A model generated the notes under the pieces. That model worked only from the letters and a program-made list of their open reading frames with translations, was not told the origin of the DNA and searched no databases. A stretch of 39,987 nt of DNA. It comes from Bacteroidaceae bacterium. GTDB lineage: Bacteria > Bacteroidota > Bacteroidia > Bacteroidales > Bacteroidaceae. This document shows, piece after piece, positions 24,014 to 38,279 of the stretch. A program made the position numbers and the translations under genes. Position 1 is the first letter of the stretch, and every line of letters begins with the position of its first letter. Location of the stretch: positions 1 through 39,987 of the forward strand of contig JAFROT010000038.1 in the NCBI GenBank assembly GCA_017429525.1, in the 5' to 3' direction.

Positions 24014-24021
24014 CAAAGGTA
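24014..24021 (-). promoter_or_regulatory. -7 box of the carbohydrate operon
   Basis: CAAAGGTA (minus-strand TACCTTTG) lies 51 bp upstream of the symporter ATG. A CAAA at 24032-24035 is too close to be a standard -33. The divergent region 23964-24197 holds this and the promoter of the DUF5686 gene; I see no other structured element in it. Confidence 0.55.
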
Positions 24022-24132
24022 GCGACTTTAGCAAAAAGGAATTTCCACGTGCGTTCCAAACTATTTAAATTATGTTTCATTTGACTATTCGTCCCTGCGG
24101 TAAACCTAAAATTCGCAAAATTCGGCGGATTA

Positions 24133-24164
24133 TTCGTCTATGAAAATGTTTTTATGTACTTTTG
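24133..24164 (+). promoter_or_regulatory. Promoter of the DUF5686 gene
   Basis: TACTTTTG at 24157-24164 matches the -7 consensus TAnnTTTG. TTCG at 24133-24136 is one mismatch from the -33 TTTG and is spaced 20 bp away. The ATG at 24198 is 34 bp downstream. Confidence 0.6.
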
Positions 24165-24197
24165 CAGCCGTTTAAGGATGTACACTGTTTTCAGAAT

Positions 24198-26939
24198 ATG
24201 AAAAGACTCTTTCTCACGATTCTCACGACTTTGCTGACCGTGCAACTGATGGCACAAGTCACAGGCGTCGTCATCGACTCGAAGACGCGCAAGCCGTTGG
24301 AATTCGTCAACGTCTACTACGACGGCCGTGGCTACGGAGAGCAGACCGACGAGAACGGACAGTTCGTCATCAAGGAGGACTCCACGTGGCACGAACTGAC
24401 CGTCTCCACGATGGGCTATGAACGTCAGGTCGTCAAATTAGGCGCTTTCGGCAAGAACAAGAACCTCAAGATACGCCTCACGCCCGAAGGCTCCAACCTG
24501 CAAGAAGTCACCGTCACGACGAAGCGCACCCGCTACAGCCGGAAGAACAACCCGGCCGTAGAGCTGATGCGCAAGGTGATTGCACACAAGAAGAGCAACG
24601 ATCTGCACGCGAAAGATTTCTTCACGTTTACGACCTACGAGAAGATGACGTTCTCCGTGAACGAAGTTACCGACAAGATCTTCGAGATGGACGAAGCCAA
24701 GGCGTGGGCCTTCCTCAAGGACCACGTCGAGCGGCATCCCAAGACGGGTACGCTCATCCTGCCGCTCACGGTAGACGAACAGCTCTCACACACCTTCTAC
24801 CGCCGGAGTCCCAAGAGCGAGAAGGAACTCATCAAGGCCAAGTCCAGTCGCGGCATTAACGAACTCATCAACACGGGCGACATCCTGACCACCATCCTCA
24901 AGGACTGCTTCACCGACGTCAACATCTACGACGAGGAATGCCGACTGCTGCAGTTCCACATCAAGAGCCCGATAGCCAATTCCGCCATCAGCTTCTACCG
25001 CTATTATATCCAGGACACCCTCTTCTTCCGCCGCTCGACACCTGAGGACAAGGAACGCCGCGAGTACAATCCGCTCGACTTCTATGTCAGCCGCGACGAG
25101 GCCCACAGTAGCGACCTGCCTCACGACAGCGTCGTCGTACTCGGCTTCACGCCCAACAACCAGCAGGACATCGCCTTCAACGGCAACATCTACATCATGA
25201 TGGACTCCTCCTATCAGGTGAAAACGGCCGAGCTCCATTTCCCCAAGCAGTCCAATGTCAATTTCGTCGAAGACATCCGCATCGACCAGTATTATGAGGA
25301 CCTGCCCACGGGCGAACGCGTATGTGTGAATAATGACATGCTGGTCAACCTGAAGGTTACCTCTTGGCTCACGAAAGTGCTGGTGCAGCGAACCGTGCGC
25401 AACTTCGACTACACCTTCGACGAGGTTCCCCCCAACGTGTTCAAGCGCATCAAGGGAACGACCTACACGGAGCCAGACGCCACCATGCATACCGACGACC
25501 AGTACTGGGCGCAGTACCGCAAGGAGGAACTCTCGGAGAGCGAGAGCCAGATAGGCGGGCTGCTGAAGAAGCTGACCGAGCTGAAATACTTCAAGCCAGT
25601 CATGATCGGCGTCAAAGCACTCATCGAGAACTACGTGGAGACCTCCGACTCCACGGCCACCAACAAATTCGACTTCGGCCCCATCAACACGACGATCTCC
25701 TTCAACGACTACGACCGCTGGCGCTTCCGCCTGTCGGGCTTCACCACCGCTCACTTCAATCCTCACTGGTTCTTCTCAGGCTACATCGCTTATGGCACGC
25801 GCTCCAAGAATCTCTATGGATGGGGCGAGGTCGTCTACTCATTCAACAAGAAAGCCTATCTCTCGCGCGAGTTCCCGAGAAACAACATCCACTTCTCCTA
25901 CCGCCGCGATGTCACTACGCCCTTCGACAAGTTCGTACCTACCGACAAGGACAACATGTTCATGGCTTTCCACACCTCGAAGGTCGACCAGTACAACCTC
26001 ATCCGCGAGTGGAAGGGGATGTGGGACCGCGAATGGTACAATGGCGCCAAGATGCAACTCAAATTCACGCGCACACAACAGCGCCCCGTCGACAAACTCT
26101 TCTATCAACGGCTCGGCACCGACCCCACGGTCACGGCCACAGGAGACATGCGCAACCTCAGCCTCGAGAACTCGCTCCAGCACCGCATACGGGGCATCAA
26201 CACGTCTGAGTTCTACGCCAACGTCTCGTTCGAGCCCGGCGCCACCTACATCAATACAAAGCAACGGCGCGTCAAGATCAACAAGGATGCCCCCATCTTC
26301 ACCGTCAGCCACACCCTCGGACTGAAAGACTTTCTTGGCGGCGACTATAACTACAACGTCACCGAAGCGGGCATCTACAAGCGCTTCTACGTGCCAGCCG
26401 GCTGGGGCTATACCGACTTCGACATACGGGCGGGCATACAGTGGAACACGGTGCCCTTCCCCCTCCTCATCCATCCTGCCGTCAACCAGAGCTTCGTCAT
26501 CCAGGACAACACGTTCTCGCTCATCAACAGCCTGGAATTCCTCAACGACCGTTACGTTCAACTCATGTGGTCGTGGGACCTCTGCGGCAAGATCTTCAAC
26601 CGCGTCCCCCTGCTCAAGAAACTCCATTGGCGCGAATTCATCGGCCTCAATGCCCTCTGGGGAACGCTGACCGACAAAAACAACCCGGCTGCCAACAACT
26701 ATACCGACGCCAGCCTGTTCTACTTCCCCGGCCACTTCCAGACGGCCGACGATGGCTCAGTCTTCTACGAGAACAATACCATCGTCATGAGCAAGAACAC
26801 GCCTTACCTTGAGCTTCGCGTGGGCGTACACAACATCTTTAAGATTCTTCATATCGAGTACGTGCGCCGCCTTACCTATAAGGACAACCCGGGCACCCAC
26901 AAGAATGGCGTCCGCTTTATGTTCCGCGTCTTCTTCTAA
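24198..26939 (+). CDS. DUF5686 outer-membrane beta-barrel protein with regulatory-like N-domain
   Basis: The start at ATG 24198 gives the signal peptide MKRLFLTILTTLLTVQLMAQ; the frame is open to 24162, but that would overlap the promoter. The protein has 913 residues. About 21-100 form a carboxypeptidase-regulatory-like (CarboxypepD_reg) domain (VTGVVIDSKTRKPLEFVNVY). A DUF5686-type region follows, and a long stretch of alternating aromatic/polar strands ends in RFMFRVFF, a C-terminal Phe signal for outer-membrane barrel insertion. It lacks a TonB box and plug, so it is not a SusC-type receptor. The family is widespread in Bacteroidetes and its function is not established. It diverges from the carbohydrate operon and is followed by the mutarotase-like gene after 53 bp. 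Confidence 0.85.
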   Translation: MKRLFLTILTTLLTVQLMAQVTGVVIDSKTRKPLEFVNVYYDGRGYGEQTDENGQFVIKEDSTWHELTVSTMGYERQVVKLGAFGKNKNLKIRLTPEGSNLQEVTVTTKRTRYSRKNNPAVELMRKVIAHKKSNDLHAKDFFTFTTYEKMTFSVNEVTDKIFEMDEAKAWAFLKDHVERHPKTGTLILPLTVDEQLSHTFYRRSPKSEKELIKAKSSRGINELINTGDILTTILKDCFTDVNIYDEECRLLQFHIKSPIANSAISFYRYYIQDTLFFRRSTPEDKERREYNPLDFYVSRDEAHSSDLPHDSVVVLGFTPNNQQDIAFNGNIYIMMDSSYQVKTAELHFPKQSNVNFVEDIRIDQYYEDLPTGERVCVNNDMLVNLKVTSWLTKVLVQRTVRNFDYTFDEVPPNVFKRIKGTTYTEPDATMHTDDQYWAQYRKEELSESESQIGGLLKKLTELKYFKPVMIGVKALIENYVETSDSTATNKFDFGPINTTISFNDYDRWRFRLSGFTTAHFNPHWFFSGYIAYGTRSKNLYGWGEVVYSFNKKAYLSREFPRNNIHFSYRRDVTTPFDKFVPTDKDNMFMAFHTSKVDQYNLIREWKGMWDREWYNGAKMQLKFTRTQQRPVDKLFYQRLGTDPTVTATGDMRNLSLENSLQHRIRGINTSEFYANVSFEPGATYINTKQRRVKINKDAPIFTVSHTLGLKDFLGGDYNYNVTEAGIYKRFYVPAGWGYTDFDIRAGIQWNTVPFPLLIHPAVNQSFVIQDNTFSLINSLEFLNDRYVQLMWSWDLCGKIFNRVPLLKKLHWREFIGLNALWGTLTDKNNPAANNYTDASLFYFPGHFQTADDGSVFYENNTIVMSKNTPYLELRVGVHNIFKILHIEYVRRLTYKDNPGTHKNGVRFMFRVFF

Positions 26940-26992
26940 GCACAAGGCGTCCTGGTCTCGAACGTTCAATCCTCATCACAGCAAACTCTCCT

Positions 26993-27373
26993 ATGACCCA
27001 AGGCTATCCCGTCCGCCCTTATTCAGGCCCTGTCAAGCGCTATTGCCAGACACTCGACCTCCGCAATGACCCTGAACTCATCCGTCGCTATCGCGAATGC
27101 CACGACCGCGACCATGCGTGGCCCGAGATCCTCGAAGGCATACGCTCTGTAGGCATCCTCGAGATGGAGATTTACATCCTCGGCACGCGTCTCTTCATGA
27201 TCGTCGAGACGCCTCTCGACTTCGATTGGGACACCGCCATGGCACGCCTCGCCACCCTACCCCGACAAGAGGAATGGGAGGCGTTCGTAGCCTCTTTCCA
27301 GCGTTGCGCCGAAGGAGCTACCTCCGACCAGAAATGGCAGCTCATGGAACGCATGTTCTATCTCTACGATTAG
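26993..27373 (+). CDS. L-rhamnose mutarotase-family protein (RhaM/DUF718-like)
   Basis: A 126-residue cytoplasmic protein with the dimeric alpha/beta-barrel pattern of L-rhamnose mutarotases: KRYCQTLDLRNDPELIRRYR, then HDRDHAWPEILEGIRSVGI, EMEIYILGTRLFMIVET, EEWEAFVASFQ and MERMFYLYD. The family interconverts alpha and beta anomers of L-rhamnose or other 6-deoxy sugars. A related L-fucose mutarotase role is possible. No rhamnose or fucose isomerase, kinase or aldolase gene is nearby, so the substrate is not supported by context. It lies 53 bp after the DUF5686 gene and may be cotranscribed. The first 14 residues (MTQGYPVRPYSGPV) extend beyond the usual family start; an in-frame later start is not obvious. 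Confidence 0.8.
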   Translation: MTQGYPVRPYSGPVKRYCQTLDLRNDPELIRRYRECHDRDHAWPEILEGIRSVGILEMEIYILGTRLFMIVETPLDFDWDTAMARLATLPRQEEWEAFVASFQRCAEGATSDQKWQLMERMFYLYD

Positions 27374-27422
27374 GCGGTCCTTCGCCCTCTCTCCCCCACT
27401 CCTTTAATGCCACCCGTCTGAG

Positions 27423-27520
27423 CGTATATACGTGAGGCTTTACGCGTATATACGTGCAGCTCTGAGCGTATATACGTGAAGGCTTATACATATATACGTG
27501 CAGCCTTGAGCGTATATACG
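27423..27520. repeat. 22-bp-periodic array of CGTATATACG palindromes
   Basis: The 10-bp palindrome CGTATATACG begins at 27423, 27445, 27467, 27489 (one mismatch, CATATATACG) and 27511, exactly 22 bp apart. Each is followed by TG. The 10-bp linkers alternate: AGGCTTTACG, CAGCTCTGAG, AAGGCTTATA, CAGCCTTGAG, AAGGCTTGTA, so the higher-order unit is 44 bp. It sits between converging genes in the gene-free stretch 27374-27729. It is not a CRISPR: the linkers are too short and not unique. Confidence 0.9.
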
Positions 27521-27526
27521 TGAAGG

Positions 27527-27548
27527 CTTGTATCACCGGTGATACAAG
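27527..27548. repeat. Perfect 22-bp palindrome next to the array
   Basis: CTTGTATCACC (27527-27537) is followed directly by its exact reverse complement (27538-27548). The left half starts inside the last array linker. It could be an operator for a dimeric protein or form a cruciform. The 27549-27640 stretch beyond it shows nothing I can name. Confidence 0.85.
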
Positions 27549-27644
27549 CGTGAAGATATGGACGTGATGACGGCTACGTACGGAGAAGCGGCAACAAGGG
27601 TTTATTCACAGCCACGGTAAGGTACCCACGAACGCTCGATGCCA

Positions 27645-27680
27645 ATAAAAAAGGCTGCGACCCACATCGGGTCGCAGCCT
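27645..27680 (-). terminator. Rho-independent terminator of rpoC
   Basis: A perfect 11-bp stem GGCTGCGACCC (27653-27663) and GGGTCGCAGCC (27669-27679) with a 5-nt loop, followed on the minus strand by six T (27647-27652). It is 50 bp after the rpoC stop. In the plus direction it is followed by TCTGTTTA, so it may also stop the converging mutarotase transcript. Confidence 0.92.
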
Positions 27681-27729
27681 CTGTTTATCCAAGCGCCACA
27701 CAGCCTGAGCCGTAGTGACGGGAATTGTA

Positions 27730-32022
<4,293 letters not shown>

Positions 32023-32105
32023 AATTTCCTATTTGAGAATTAGAAAATGTGAAATTGTGAAAATGTGAAGAGAGGTTCTTCTTTCCTTATTTTCTAAATT
32101 TCTTA

Positions 32106-35100
32106 TTATTCAAGGGTGACGGAAAGGCCGAGACCACGGAGTTCGTGCAACAACACATTGAGCGACTCGGGAATACCAGGCGTGGGCATAGGTTCACCCT
32201 TGACAATAGCTTCATAAGCCTTGCTGCGGCCTGTGACATCGTCGGACTTGATGGTGAGGATCTCTTGCAGGACATGCGATGCGCCGAAGGCTTCGATAGC
32301 CCAGACCTCCATCTCACCGAAGCGCTGGCCACCGAACTGTGCTTTACCGCCGAGAGGCTGCTGAGTGATAAGGCTGTACGGACCGATGGAACGAGCGTGC
32401 ATCTTATCCTCGACCATGTGACCGAGCTTGAGCATATAGGAAACGCCCACGGTTGCCAACTGGTCAAACTTCTCGCCCGTAGCACCATCATAGAGCTGTG
32501 TCGAGCAATAACGGGGAAGGCCTGCCTTGTCGGTCCACTTGCAAAGGTCGTCGAGCGAAGCACCATCGAAAATAGGCGTAGCGAACTTCACACCGAGCTG
32601 CTTACCGGCAGCGCCGAGGACAGCCTCGAAGATCTGACCGATATTCATACGTGAAGGCACACCCAGAGGATTCAGGACGATGTCGACCGGCGTACCATCG
32701 GCCAAGAACGGCATATCCTCCTGACGTACCACCTTTGAGACGATACCCTTGTTACCGTGACGACCGGCCATCTTATCACCGACGCCAATCTTACGTTTCT
32801 TAGCCACATAGACCTTGGCCATCTGAATGATACCCGAGGGCAGCTCATCGCCAATGGTGATGGCATACTTGCGGCGCTTGACCTCTGCATCAAGCAATTT
32901 ATACTTCTTGATGAAGTTGATAATCAGTTGCGAGATAAGGCTGTTAGCATGCTCATCACTGGTCCAGCCGCTCAGCTGAACACCCGTATAATCGAGGTTC
33001 GAAAGCGCGCCCTCTGTGAACTTAGCACCCTTAGCGATGATCTCAGCACCCATATAGTCCTTCACGCCCTGTGACGTGAGGTTCTTCGTCAGTTCAAGAA
33101 GTTTGTCGATGAGGATGGCCTTGAGGTCGCCGACCTTCATGTCGAACTCCTCATCTATCTTGGGCAGACGCTGCTTGTCACGCAACTTCTCAGAACGAGT
33201 CTTGATGACGCGCGAGAAGAGCTTCTTATCAATAACTGTACCAGAGAGAGAAGGAGAAGCTTTGAGTGAAGCATCCTTCACATCACCAGCCTTGTCACCG
33301 AAGATGGCGCGCAGGAGTTTCTCTTCTGGCGAAGGATCGCTCTCACCCTTCGGGGTAATCTTACCGATAAGGATGTCGCCAGGCAGTACCTGAGCACCTA
33401 CGCGGATGATACCGTTCTCGTCAAGGTCCTTGGTAGCTTCCTCGCTGACATTGGGGATATCTGAAGTGAGCTCCTCAACACCACGCTTAGTCTCACGTAC
33501 CTCGAGAGCGAACTCCTCGACATGGATGCTGGTGAGAATATCGTCGCGAACGACACGTTCGTTGAGCACAATGGCATCCTCGTAGTTGTAACCCTTCCAA
33601 GGCATGTAAGCCACGAGGAGGTTACGGCCCAGTGCCAATTCACCATTCTCAGTGGAATAGCCCTCCGTGAGGATATCACCAGCCTTGACACGCTGACCTT
33701 TATCGCAAATAGGACGCAAGTCGATAGTCATATTCTGATTGGTGCGGCGGAACTTGGGTATACGATATTCCTTCAATGCCGGCTCGAAAGAGACAAACTC
33801 TTCGTCCTCTGTACGATCATAAAGAATACGGATGGTGGTAGCATCAACATAGTCTACGATGCCATCGCCTTCTGCAACAATCATCGTACGGCTGTCTTCG
33901 CAGACCTGCTTCTCAATGCCTGTTCCGACAATAGGAGCCTCGGTGCGAACCAGAGGCACGGCCTGACGCATCATGTTCGATCCCATGAGGGCACGGTGAG
34001 CATCATCGTGCTCGAGGAAGGGGATGAGCGATGCAGCAATAGAAGCAATCTGCTGCGGAGCGACGTCCATCAAGTCGACCTCCTTGGGCGGAACGACAGG
34101 ATAATCGTCGTCCTGACGGCATTTTACCACCTTACGGATGAAGTGGCCATTATCGCGCAAAGGAGCATTACCCTGACCAATGATGAGTCCTTCCTCCTCT
34201 TCAGCAGTGTAATACTTGATACCTTCATCGGAGAGGTCAACGACACCATCGTTCACCTTACGATACGGCGTCGAGATGAAACCGAGCTCATTGATCTTAG
34301 CATAAACGCAAAGTGACGAGATCAGACCGATGTTAGGTCCTTCTGGTGACTCGATAGGACAGAGACGACCATAGTGGGTATAGTGGACGTCACGCACCTC
34401 GAAGCCAGCACGCTCACGGCTCAGACCGCCAGGACCAAGAGCGGAGAGACGACGCTTGTGCGTAACCTCAGCCAACGGGTTGGTCTGGTCCATGAACTGC
34501 GAAAGGGCATTCGTACCAAAGAACGAATTGATGACGCTGGAGATGGTCTTAGCGTTAATGAGGTCGGTGGGCGTGAACACCTCGTTGTCACGGACATTCA
34601 TGCGCTCACGAATCGTACGACTCATGCGGGCCAAGCCAATAGCAAACTGATTAGAGAGCTGCTCGCCAACGGTACGGACACGACGGTTCGAGAGGTGGTC
34701 AATATCATCGACCTGAGCTTTCGAGTTAACCAGTTCGATGAGATATTTGATAATCTCAATAATGTCTTCACGGGTGAGCACACGCACATCGGGCTCTGTC
34801 TGCAAGCCCAATTTGCGATTGATGCGATAACGACCTACATCACCGAGGTCATATCGCTTCTCTGAGAAGAACAGGTTGTTAATCACTTCGCGTGCGCTGG
34901 CATCATCAGCAGGATCTGCATTACGCAGCTGGCGATAGATGTAGAGCACAGCTTCCTTCTCAGAGTTGGAGGGGTCCTTAGCCAATGTATTGAAGATAAT
35001 GCTGAAGTCACTGGCTTCGGCGTCTTCCTTATGGATAAGGATGGTCTGAACGCCACTATCAAGCACGAGGGCCATGTTCTCTTCGGTGAGGACCTCCTCA

Positions 35101-35915
35101 CGCTCCACGACGACCTCGTTACGCTCGATACTAACAACTTCACCAGTGTCTTCATCAACAAAATCTTCTACCCACGACTTCTTGACGCGACCTGCCAACT
35201 TCTGGCCGAGGTGCTTCTTCAGGTTGGTCTTGTTGACCTTGACTTCCTCTGCCAAGTTGAAGATCTCAAGGATGTCCTTATCATCCTCAAAGCCGATAGC
35301 ACGCAGAAGAGTTGTTACGGGCAACTTCTTCTTACGGTCGATGTAGGCGTACATTACATTATTGATATCCGTGGCGAACTCAATCCACGAGCCTTTGAAA
35401 GGAATGATACGTGCGCTGTAGAGTTGCGTACCATTAGCATGCAGGCTGGAACCAAAGAACACGCCAGGAGAACGGTGTAACTGACTGACGACAACACGCT
35501 CAGCACCATTGATGATGAAAGTGCCATTCGGGGTCATGTAAGGAATCGGGCCGAGGAAGACATCCTGAATGACGGTGTCAAAATCCTCATGGTCGGGATC
35601 CGTGCAATAGAGCTTCAGCTTGGCTTTCAAAGGCACGGCATAGGTGAGGCCGCGCTCGAGGCATTCTTCCATGCTGTAGCGAGGTGGGTCAATGTAATAG
35701 TCCAGGAATTCGAGGACAAAGTTGTTGCGCGTGTCGGCGATGGGGAAGTTCTCAGAGAACACCTTGTACAAGCCGTCGTTCTTGCGCAGTTCGGGAGGGG
35801 TGTCGAGCTGTAGGAAGTCGTTGAACGACTTGAGCTGCACCTCGAGGAAATCCGGGTAATCCATCGGATTCTTCACCGAAGCGAAATTGACTCTTTGGTT
35901 GATAATCTTATCCAT
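32106..35915 (-). CDS. rpoB: RNA polymerase subunit beta
   Basis: A 1269-residue core subunit that forms the catalytic cleft with beta'. The rifampicin-binding region is intact and wild type in appearance: [19 protein letters not shown] then [20 protein letters not shown] at about residues 480-520, with the Asp, His and Ser at the common resistance positions unchanged. Also seen are [14 protein letters not shown], the [16 protein letters not shown] motif and [17 protein letters not shown] near the active centre. The gene lies 160 bp after rplL, a spacer holding a terminator-like hairpin, and 83 bp before rpoC. Confidence 0.98.
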   Translation of the reverse strand: MDKIINQRVNFASVKNPMDYPDFLEVQLKSFNDFLQLDTPPELRKNDGLYKVFSENFPIADTRNNFVLEFLDYYIDPPRYSMEECLERGLTYAVPLKAKLKLYCTDPDHEDFDTVIQDVFLGPIPYMTPNGTFIINGAERVVVSQLHRSPGVFFGSSLHANGTQLYSARIIPFKGSWIEFATDINNVMYAYIDRKKKLPVTTLLRAIGFEDDKDILEIFNLAEEVKVNKTNLKKHLGQKLAGRVKKSWVEDFVDEDTGEVVSIERNEVVVEREEVLTEENMALVLDSGVQTILIHKEDAEASDFSIIFNTLAKDPSNSEKEAVLYIYRQLRNADPADDASAREVINNLFFSEKRYDLGDVGRYRINRKLGLQTEPDVRVLTREDIIEIIKYLIELVNSKAQVDDIDHLSNRRVRTVGEQLSNQFAIGLARMSRTIRERMNVRDNEVFTPTDLINAKTISSVINSFFGTNALSQFMDQTNPLAEVTHKRRLSALGPGGLSRERAGFEVRDVHYTHYGRLCPIESPEGPNIGLISSLCVYAKINELGFISTPYRKVNDGVVDLSDEGIKYYTAEEEEGLIIGQGNAPLRDNGHFIRKVVKCRQDDDYPVVPPKEVDLMDVAPQQIASIAASLIPFLEHDDAHRALMGSNMMRQAVPLVRTEAPIVGTGIEKQVCEDSRTMIVAEGDGIVDYVDATTIRILYDRTEDEEFVSFEPALKEYRIPKFRRTNQNMTIDLRPICDKGQRVKAGDILTEGYSTENGELALGRNLLVAYMPWKGYNYEDAIVLNERVVRDDILTSIHVEEFALEVRETKRGVEELTSDIPNVSEEATKDLDENGIIRVGAQVLPGDILIGKITPKGESDPSPEEKLLRAIFGDKAGDVKDASLKASPSLSGTVIDKKLFSRVIKTRSEKLRDKQRLPKIDEEFDMKVGDLKAILIDKLLELTKNLTSQGVKDYMGAEIIAKGAKFTEGALSNLDYTGVQLSGWTSDEHANSLISQLIINFIKKYKLLDAEVKRRKYAITIGDELPSGIIQMAKVYVAKKRKIGVGDKMAGRHGNKGIVSKVVRQEDMPFLADGTPVDIVLNPLGVPSRMNIGQIFEAVLGAAGKQLGVKFATPIFDGASLDDLCKWTDKAGLPRYCSTQLYDGATGEKFDQLATVGVSYMLKLGHMVEDKMHARSIGPYSLITQQPLGGKAQFGGQRFGEMEVWAIEAFGASHVLQEILTIKSDDVTGRSKAYEAIVKGEPMPTPGIPESLNVLLHELRGLGLSVTLE

Positions 35916-36004
35916 TAATGATATATAATGTGATGTTAACGTGTACTGTCGATAGTGGGTGAGGGCGTTGCGGGCGTTGGGAGCGTGTAGTGCGCTTTAG
36001 ACGC

Positions 36005-36040
36005 AAAAAGTAGAGGACTCTCTACCAGAGAGTTCTCTAC
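36005..36040 (-). terminator. Terminator-like hairpin (attenuator) between rplL and rpoB
   Basis: GTAGAG-G-ACTCTC (36010-36022) pairs with GAGAGT-T-CTCTAC (36028-36040) around a 5-nt loop, with one mismatch. On the minus strand the stem is followed by five T (36005-36009). The rest of the 160-bp spacer holds a small CCGATT/AATCGG hairpin (36050-36063) and a GGGCGTT direct repeat. No -7 promoter box for rpoB is visible, so partial read-through is expected. Confidence 0.8.
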
Positions 36041-36075
36041 CTATGGAATCCGATTTGAATCGGTGGGGTATGATC

Positions 36076-36453
36076 TTACTTCAGCTCGATCTCAGCACCA
36101 GCCTCCTCGAGGGTCTTCTTCAGAGCCTCAGCGTCAGCCTTAGGCATGCCTTCCTTCAACGTGCTGGGAGCACCGTCAACGAGCTCCTTAGCTTCCTTCA
36201 GACCGAGGCCACAAGCTTCCTTGACGGCCTTGACGACCTGCAGCTTAGCAGCGCCAGCGCTCTTGAGGACGACGTCGAAGTCAGTCTTCTCTTCAGCAGC
36301 GGGAGCAGCGCCGGCAGCGGGGCCAGCAGCAACAGCAACAGCAGCTGCAGCGGGTTCAATACCATACTCCTCTTTCAGGAGGTTCTTCAAATCGTTTACT
36401 TCCTTCACTGTCAAGTTAACCAACTCTTCAGCAATAGCTTTAATGTCTGCCAT
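36076..36453 (-). CDS. rplL: Ribosomal protein bL12 (L7/L12)
   Basis: A 125-residue stalk protein that recruits GTPase translation factors. The N-terminal dimerisation helices ([20 protein letters not shown]) are followed by an Ala/Gly-rich hinge (about 35-55) and the C-terminal factor-binding domain ([40 protein letters not shown]). It lies 50 bp after rplJ. The terminator-like hairpin downstream would let the stalk gene be expressed more than rpoB, as is known for other bacteria. Confidence 0.98.
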   Translation of the reverse strand: MADIKAIAEELVNLTVKEVNDLKNLLKEEYGIEPAAAAVAVAAGPAAGAAPAAEEKTDFDVVLKSAGAAKLQVVKAVKEACGLGLKEAKELVDGAPSTLKEGMPKADAEALKKTLEEAGAEIELK

Positions 36454-36503
36454 AATAATTTATGAAATTTTTGTTTTGTTTGACTTTAGGGTAATTTTTT
36501 TGA

Positions 36504-37037
36504 TTATTCGCCCTTCTCGGCGAGAGTCTCGAGGACACCGTGAATGGTGCTGGCTCCAGACTCGAGAGCAGAGAGAACACCTTGCATCGGAGACTGCAGC
36601 ATAGCCACGATGTCTGCGATAACCTCGTTCTTGCTCTTGATGGCGCAGAGGGCATCCAGCTGGTCAGCTCCTACATAGAAGCTCTCCTCAGCATAGGCGG
36701 CCTTCAGCTCGGGAATCGTCACGCCCTTAGGGTTCTTAGCATTGAAGTCCTTCAACATTTTGGCCGGTGCATTGGCCACGTTGGTGAAGACGACAGCAGT
36801 AGTACCCTTGAGGCTGTCATAGAGTGGTGAATAGTCGATCTCGCTGGCCTCGAAAGCCTTGTGCAGGAGGGTGTTCTTCACCACCACCATCTTCACCTCG
36901 CTCTTGAAGCACTGACGACGCAGAGCACTTGTGCGACCTGCATTCATACCAGTGACATCAACGAGATAGAAGTGGGGATACTCCTTGAGGGTCTGGCCCA
37001 GCTGTTCGATAATGAGGGCTTTATCTTCCTTTCTCAT
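36504..37037 (-). CDS. rplJ: Ribosomal protein uL10
   Basis: A 177-residue base of the ribosomal stalk; it binds 23S rRNA and the L7/L12 dimers. The start MRKEDKALIIEQLGQTLKEY and the block LRRQCFKSEVKMVVVKNTLL match the family. The C-terminal helix (SALESGASTIHGVLETLAEK) binds L12. It starts 18 bp after rplA and precedes rplL by 50 bp. The leader is too short for the long autoregulatory structure seen in E. coli. Confidence 0.97.
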   Translation of the reverse strand: MRKEDKALIIEQLGQTLKEYPHFYLVDVTGMNAGRTSALRRQCFKSEVKMVVVKNTLLHKAFEASEIDYSPLYDSLKGTTAVVFTNVANAPAKMLKDFNAKNPKGVTIPELKAAYAEESFYVGADQLDALCAIKSKNEVIADIVAMLQSPMQGVLSALESGASTIHGVLETLAEKGE

Positions 37038-37055
37038 GATTGTAACGTCTTAAAA

Positions 37056-37754
37056 TTAAATTTCGTCAACGGCCTTCGGGTCAACCTTGACACCACGGCT
37101 CATCGTACTTGAAAGATAAATACTCTTGATGTAAGTACCCTTGGCTGCAGCGGGTTTCAGCTTGATAATCGTGCTGATGAACTCCTTGGCATTCTCAGCG
37201 ATCTTCTCAGCAGAGAAAGACACCTTGCCGATGGAGGTGTGCACGATACCAGTCTTGTCAACCTTGAAGTCAATCTTACCCTGCTTGACTTCCTTAACGG
37301 CTTGTGCAGGGTTCATGGTCACAGTGCCGCTCTTGGGGTTAGGCATGAGGCCACGGGGACCAAGGATGCGACCGAGCGCACCAATCTTACCCATGATAGA
37401 GGGCATGGTAATGATGACGTCAACGTCGGTCCAACCGCCCTTAATCTTGTCGATGTACTCATCCAGACCTACGTAGTCAGCACCAGCTTCCTTAACGGCG
37501 GCCTCCTGATCGGGTGTACAGAGGCACAGCACACGAACGACCTTACCAGTACCGTTAGGCAGCGTTGCTACGCCACGCACCATCTGGTTGGCCTTGCGGG
37601 GATCTACGCCCAGACGAATGTCGATATCAACAGAAGCGTCGAACTTGGTCGTGGTGATATCCTTGACCAGCTGCGAAGCCTCCTTGAGGGTGTAAGCTTT
37701 CCCTGCTTCAATCTTCTCAGCCACCAGTTTCTGGTTCTTTGTTAATTTTGCCAT
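37056..37754 (-). CDS. rplA: Ribosomal protein uL1
   Basis: A 232-residue L1-stalk protein of the large subunit. The motifs [52 protein letters not shown] and [20 protein letters not shown] are characteristic of the family. In many bacteria it represses its own operon by binding the mRNA; no obvious mimic of the rRNA site is seen here. It follows rplK by 22 bp and precedes rplJ by 18 bp. Confidence 0.98.
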   Translation of the reverse strand: MAKLTKNQKLVAEKIEAGKAYTLKEASQLVKDITTTKFDASVDIDIRLGVDPRKANQMVRGVATLPNGTGKVVRVLCLCTPDQEAAVKEAGADYVGLDEYIDKIKGGWTDVDVIITMPSIMGKIGALGRILGPRGLMPNPKSGTVTMNPAQAVKEVKQGKIDFKVDKTGIVHTSIGKVSFSAEKIAENAKEFISTIIKLKPAAAKGTYIKSIYLSSTMSRGVKVDPKAVDEI

Positions 37755-37776
37755 AGTTAATTGAAGTTTTTAATGA

Positions 37777-38214
37777 TTATGCGGGAAAGTCACCTTTAAC
37801 TGTGATACCCATACTTCTGGCCGTTCCTGCAACCAATCGCATAGCAGACTCGACCGTGAAGCAGTTCAGGTCGGGCATCTTGTCGGTGGCGATGGCACGC
37901 ACCTGTTCCCAGGTGACGGAGGCTACCTTCTTACGGTTGGGCTCAGCGCTGCCGCCTTTCACCTTAGCTGCCTCCATGAGCTGTACAGCCACGGGAGGAG
38001 TCTTAACGACGAAGTCATACGACTTGTCAGTGTAGTAGGTGATGACAACAGGAAGCACCTTGCCGGCCTTGTCCTGAGTTCTGGCGTTGAATGCCTTGCA
38101 GAAATCCATGATGTTGATACCCTTCGAGCCCAGAGCGGGACCTACTGGGGGTGATGGATTTGCAGCGCCTCCTTTAATCTGTAGTTTGATTAATCCAGCA
38201 ACTTCTTTAGCCAT
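37777..38214 (-). CDS. rplK: Ribosomal protein uL11
   Basis: A 145-residue GTPase-centre protein. The N-terminal block [20 protein letters not shown] and [20 protein letters not shown] carries the Pro-rich linker that contacts thiopeptide antibiotics. The C-terminal rRNA-binding part ends [16 protein letters not shown]. It lies 65 bp after nusG and 22 bp before rplA, as in most bacteria. Confidence 0.98.
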   Translation of the reverse strand: MAKEVAGLIKLQIKGGAANPSPPVGPALGSKGINIMDFCKAFNARTQDKAGKVLPVVITYYTDKSYDFVVKTPPVAVQLMEAAKVKGGSAEPNRKKVASVTWEQVRAIATDKMPDLNCFTVESAMRLVAGTARSMGITVKGDFPA

Positions 38215-38279
38215 TGTTTAAGTTTCGTTTATAATTGATTAAACTGCGAAGTCATAAGCGACGCGTAACAGTTCGACGC

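Noticed and set aside
27342-27536. 64-codon minus-strand frame with repeating YIR/HVY peptides
   Set aside because: It is only translation of the 22-bp array, whose period is not a multiple of three; overlaps the mutarotase gene end and has no start signals.
27423-27548. CRISPR array
   Set aside because: Repeats of 12 bp with 10-bp alternating linkers, no unique spacers, no cas genes.
34350-34520. Rifampicin-resistance substitutions in rpoB
   Set aside because: The key Asp, His, Arg and Ser positions read as wild type.
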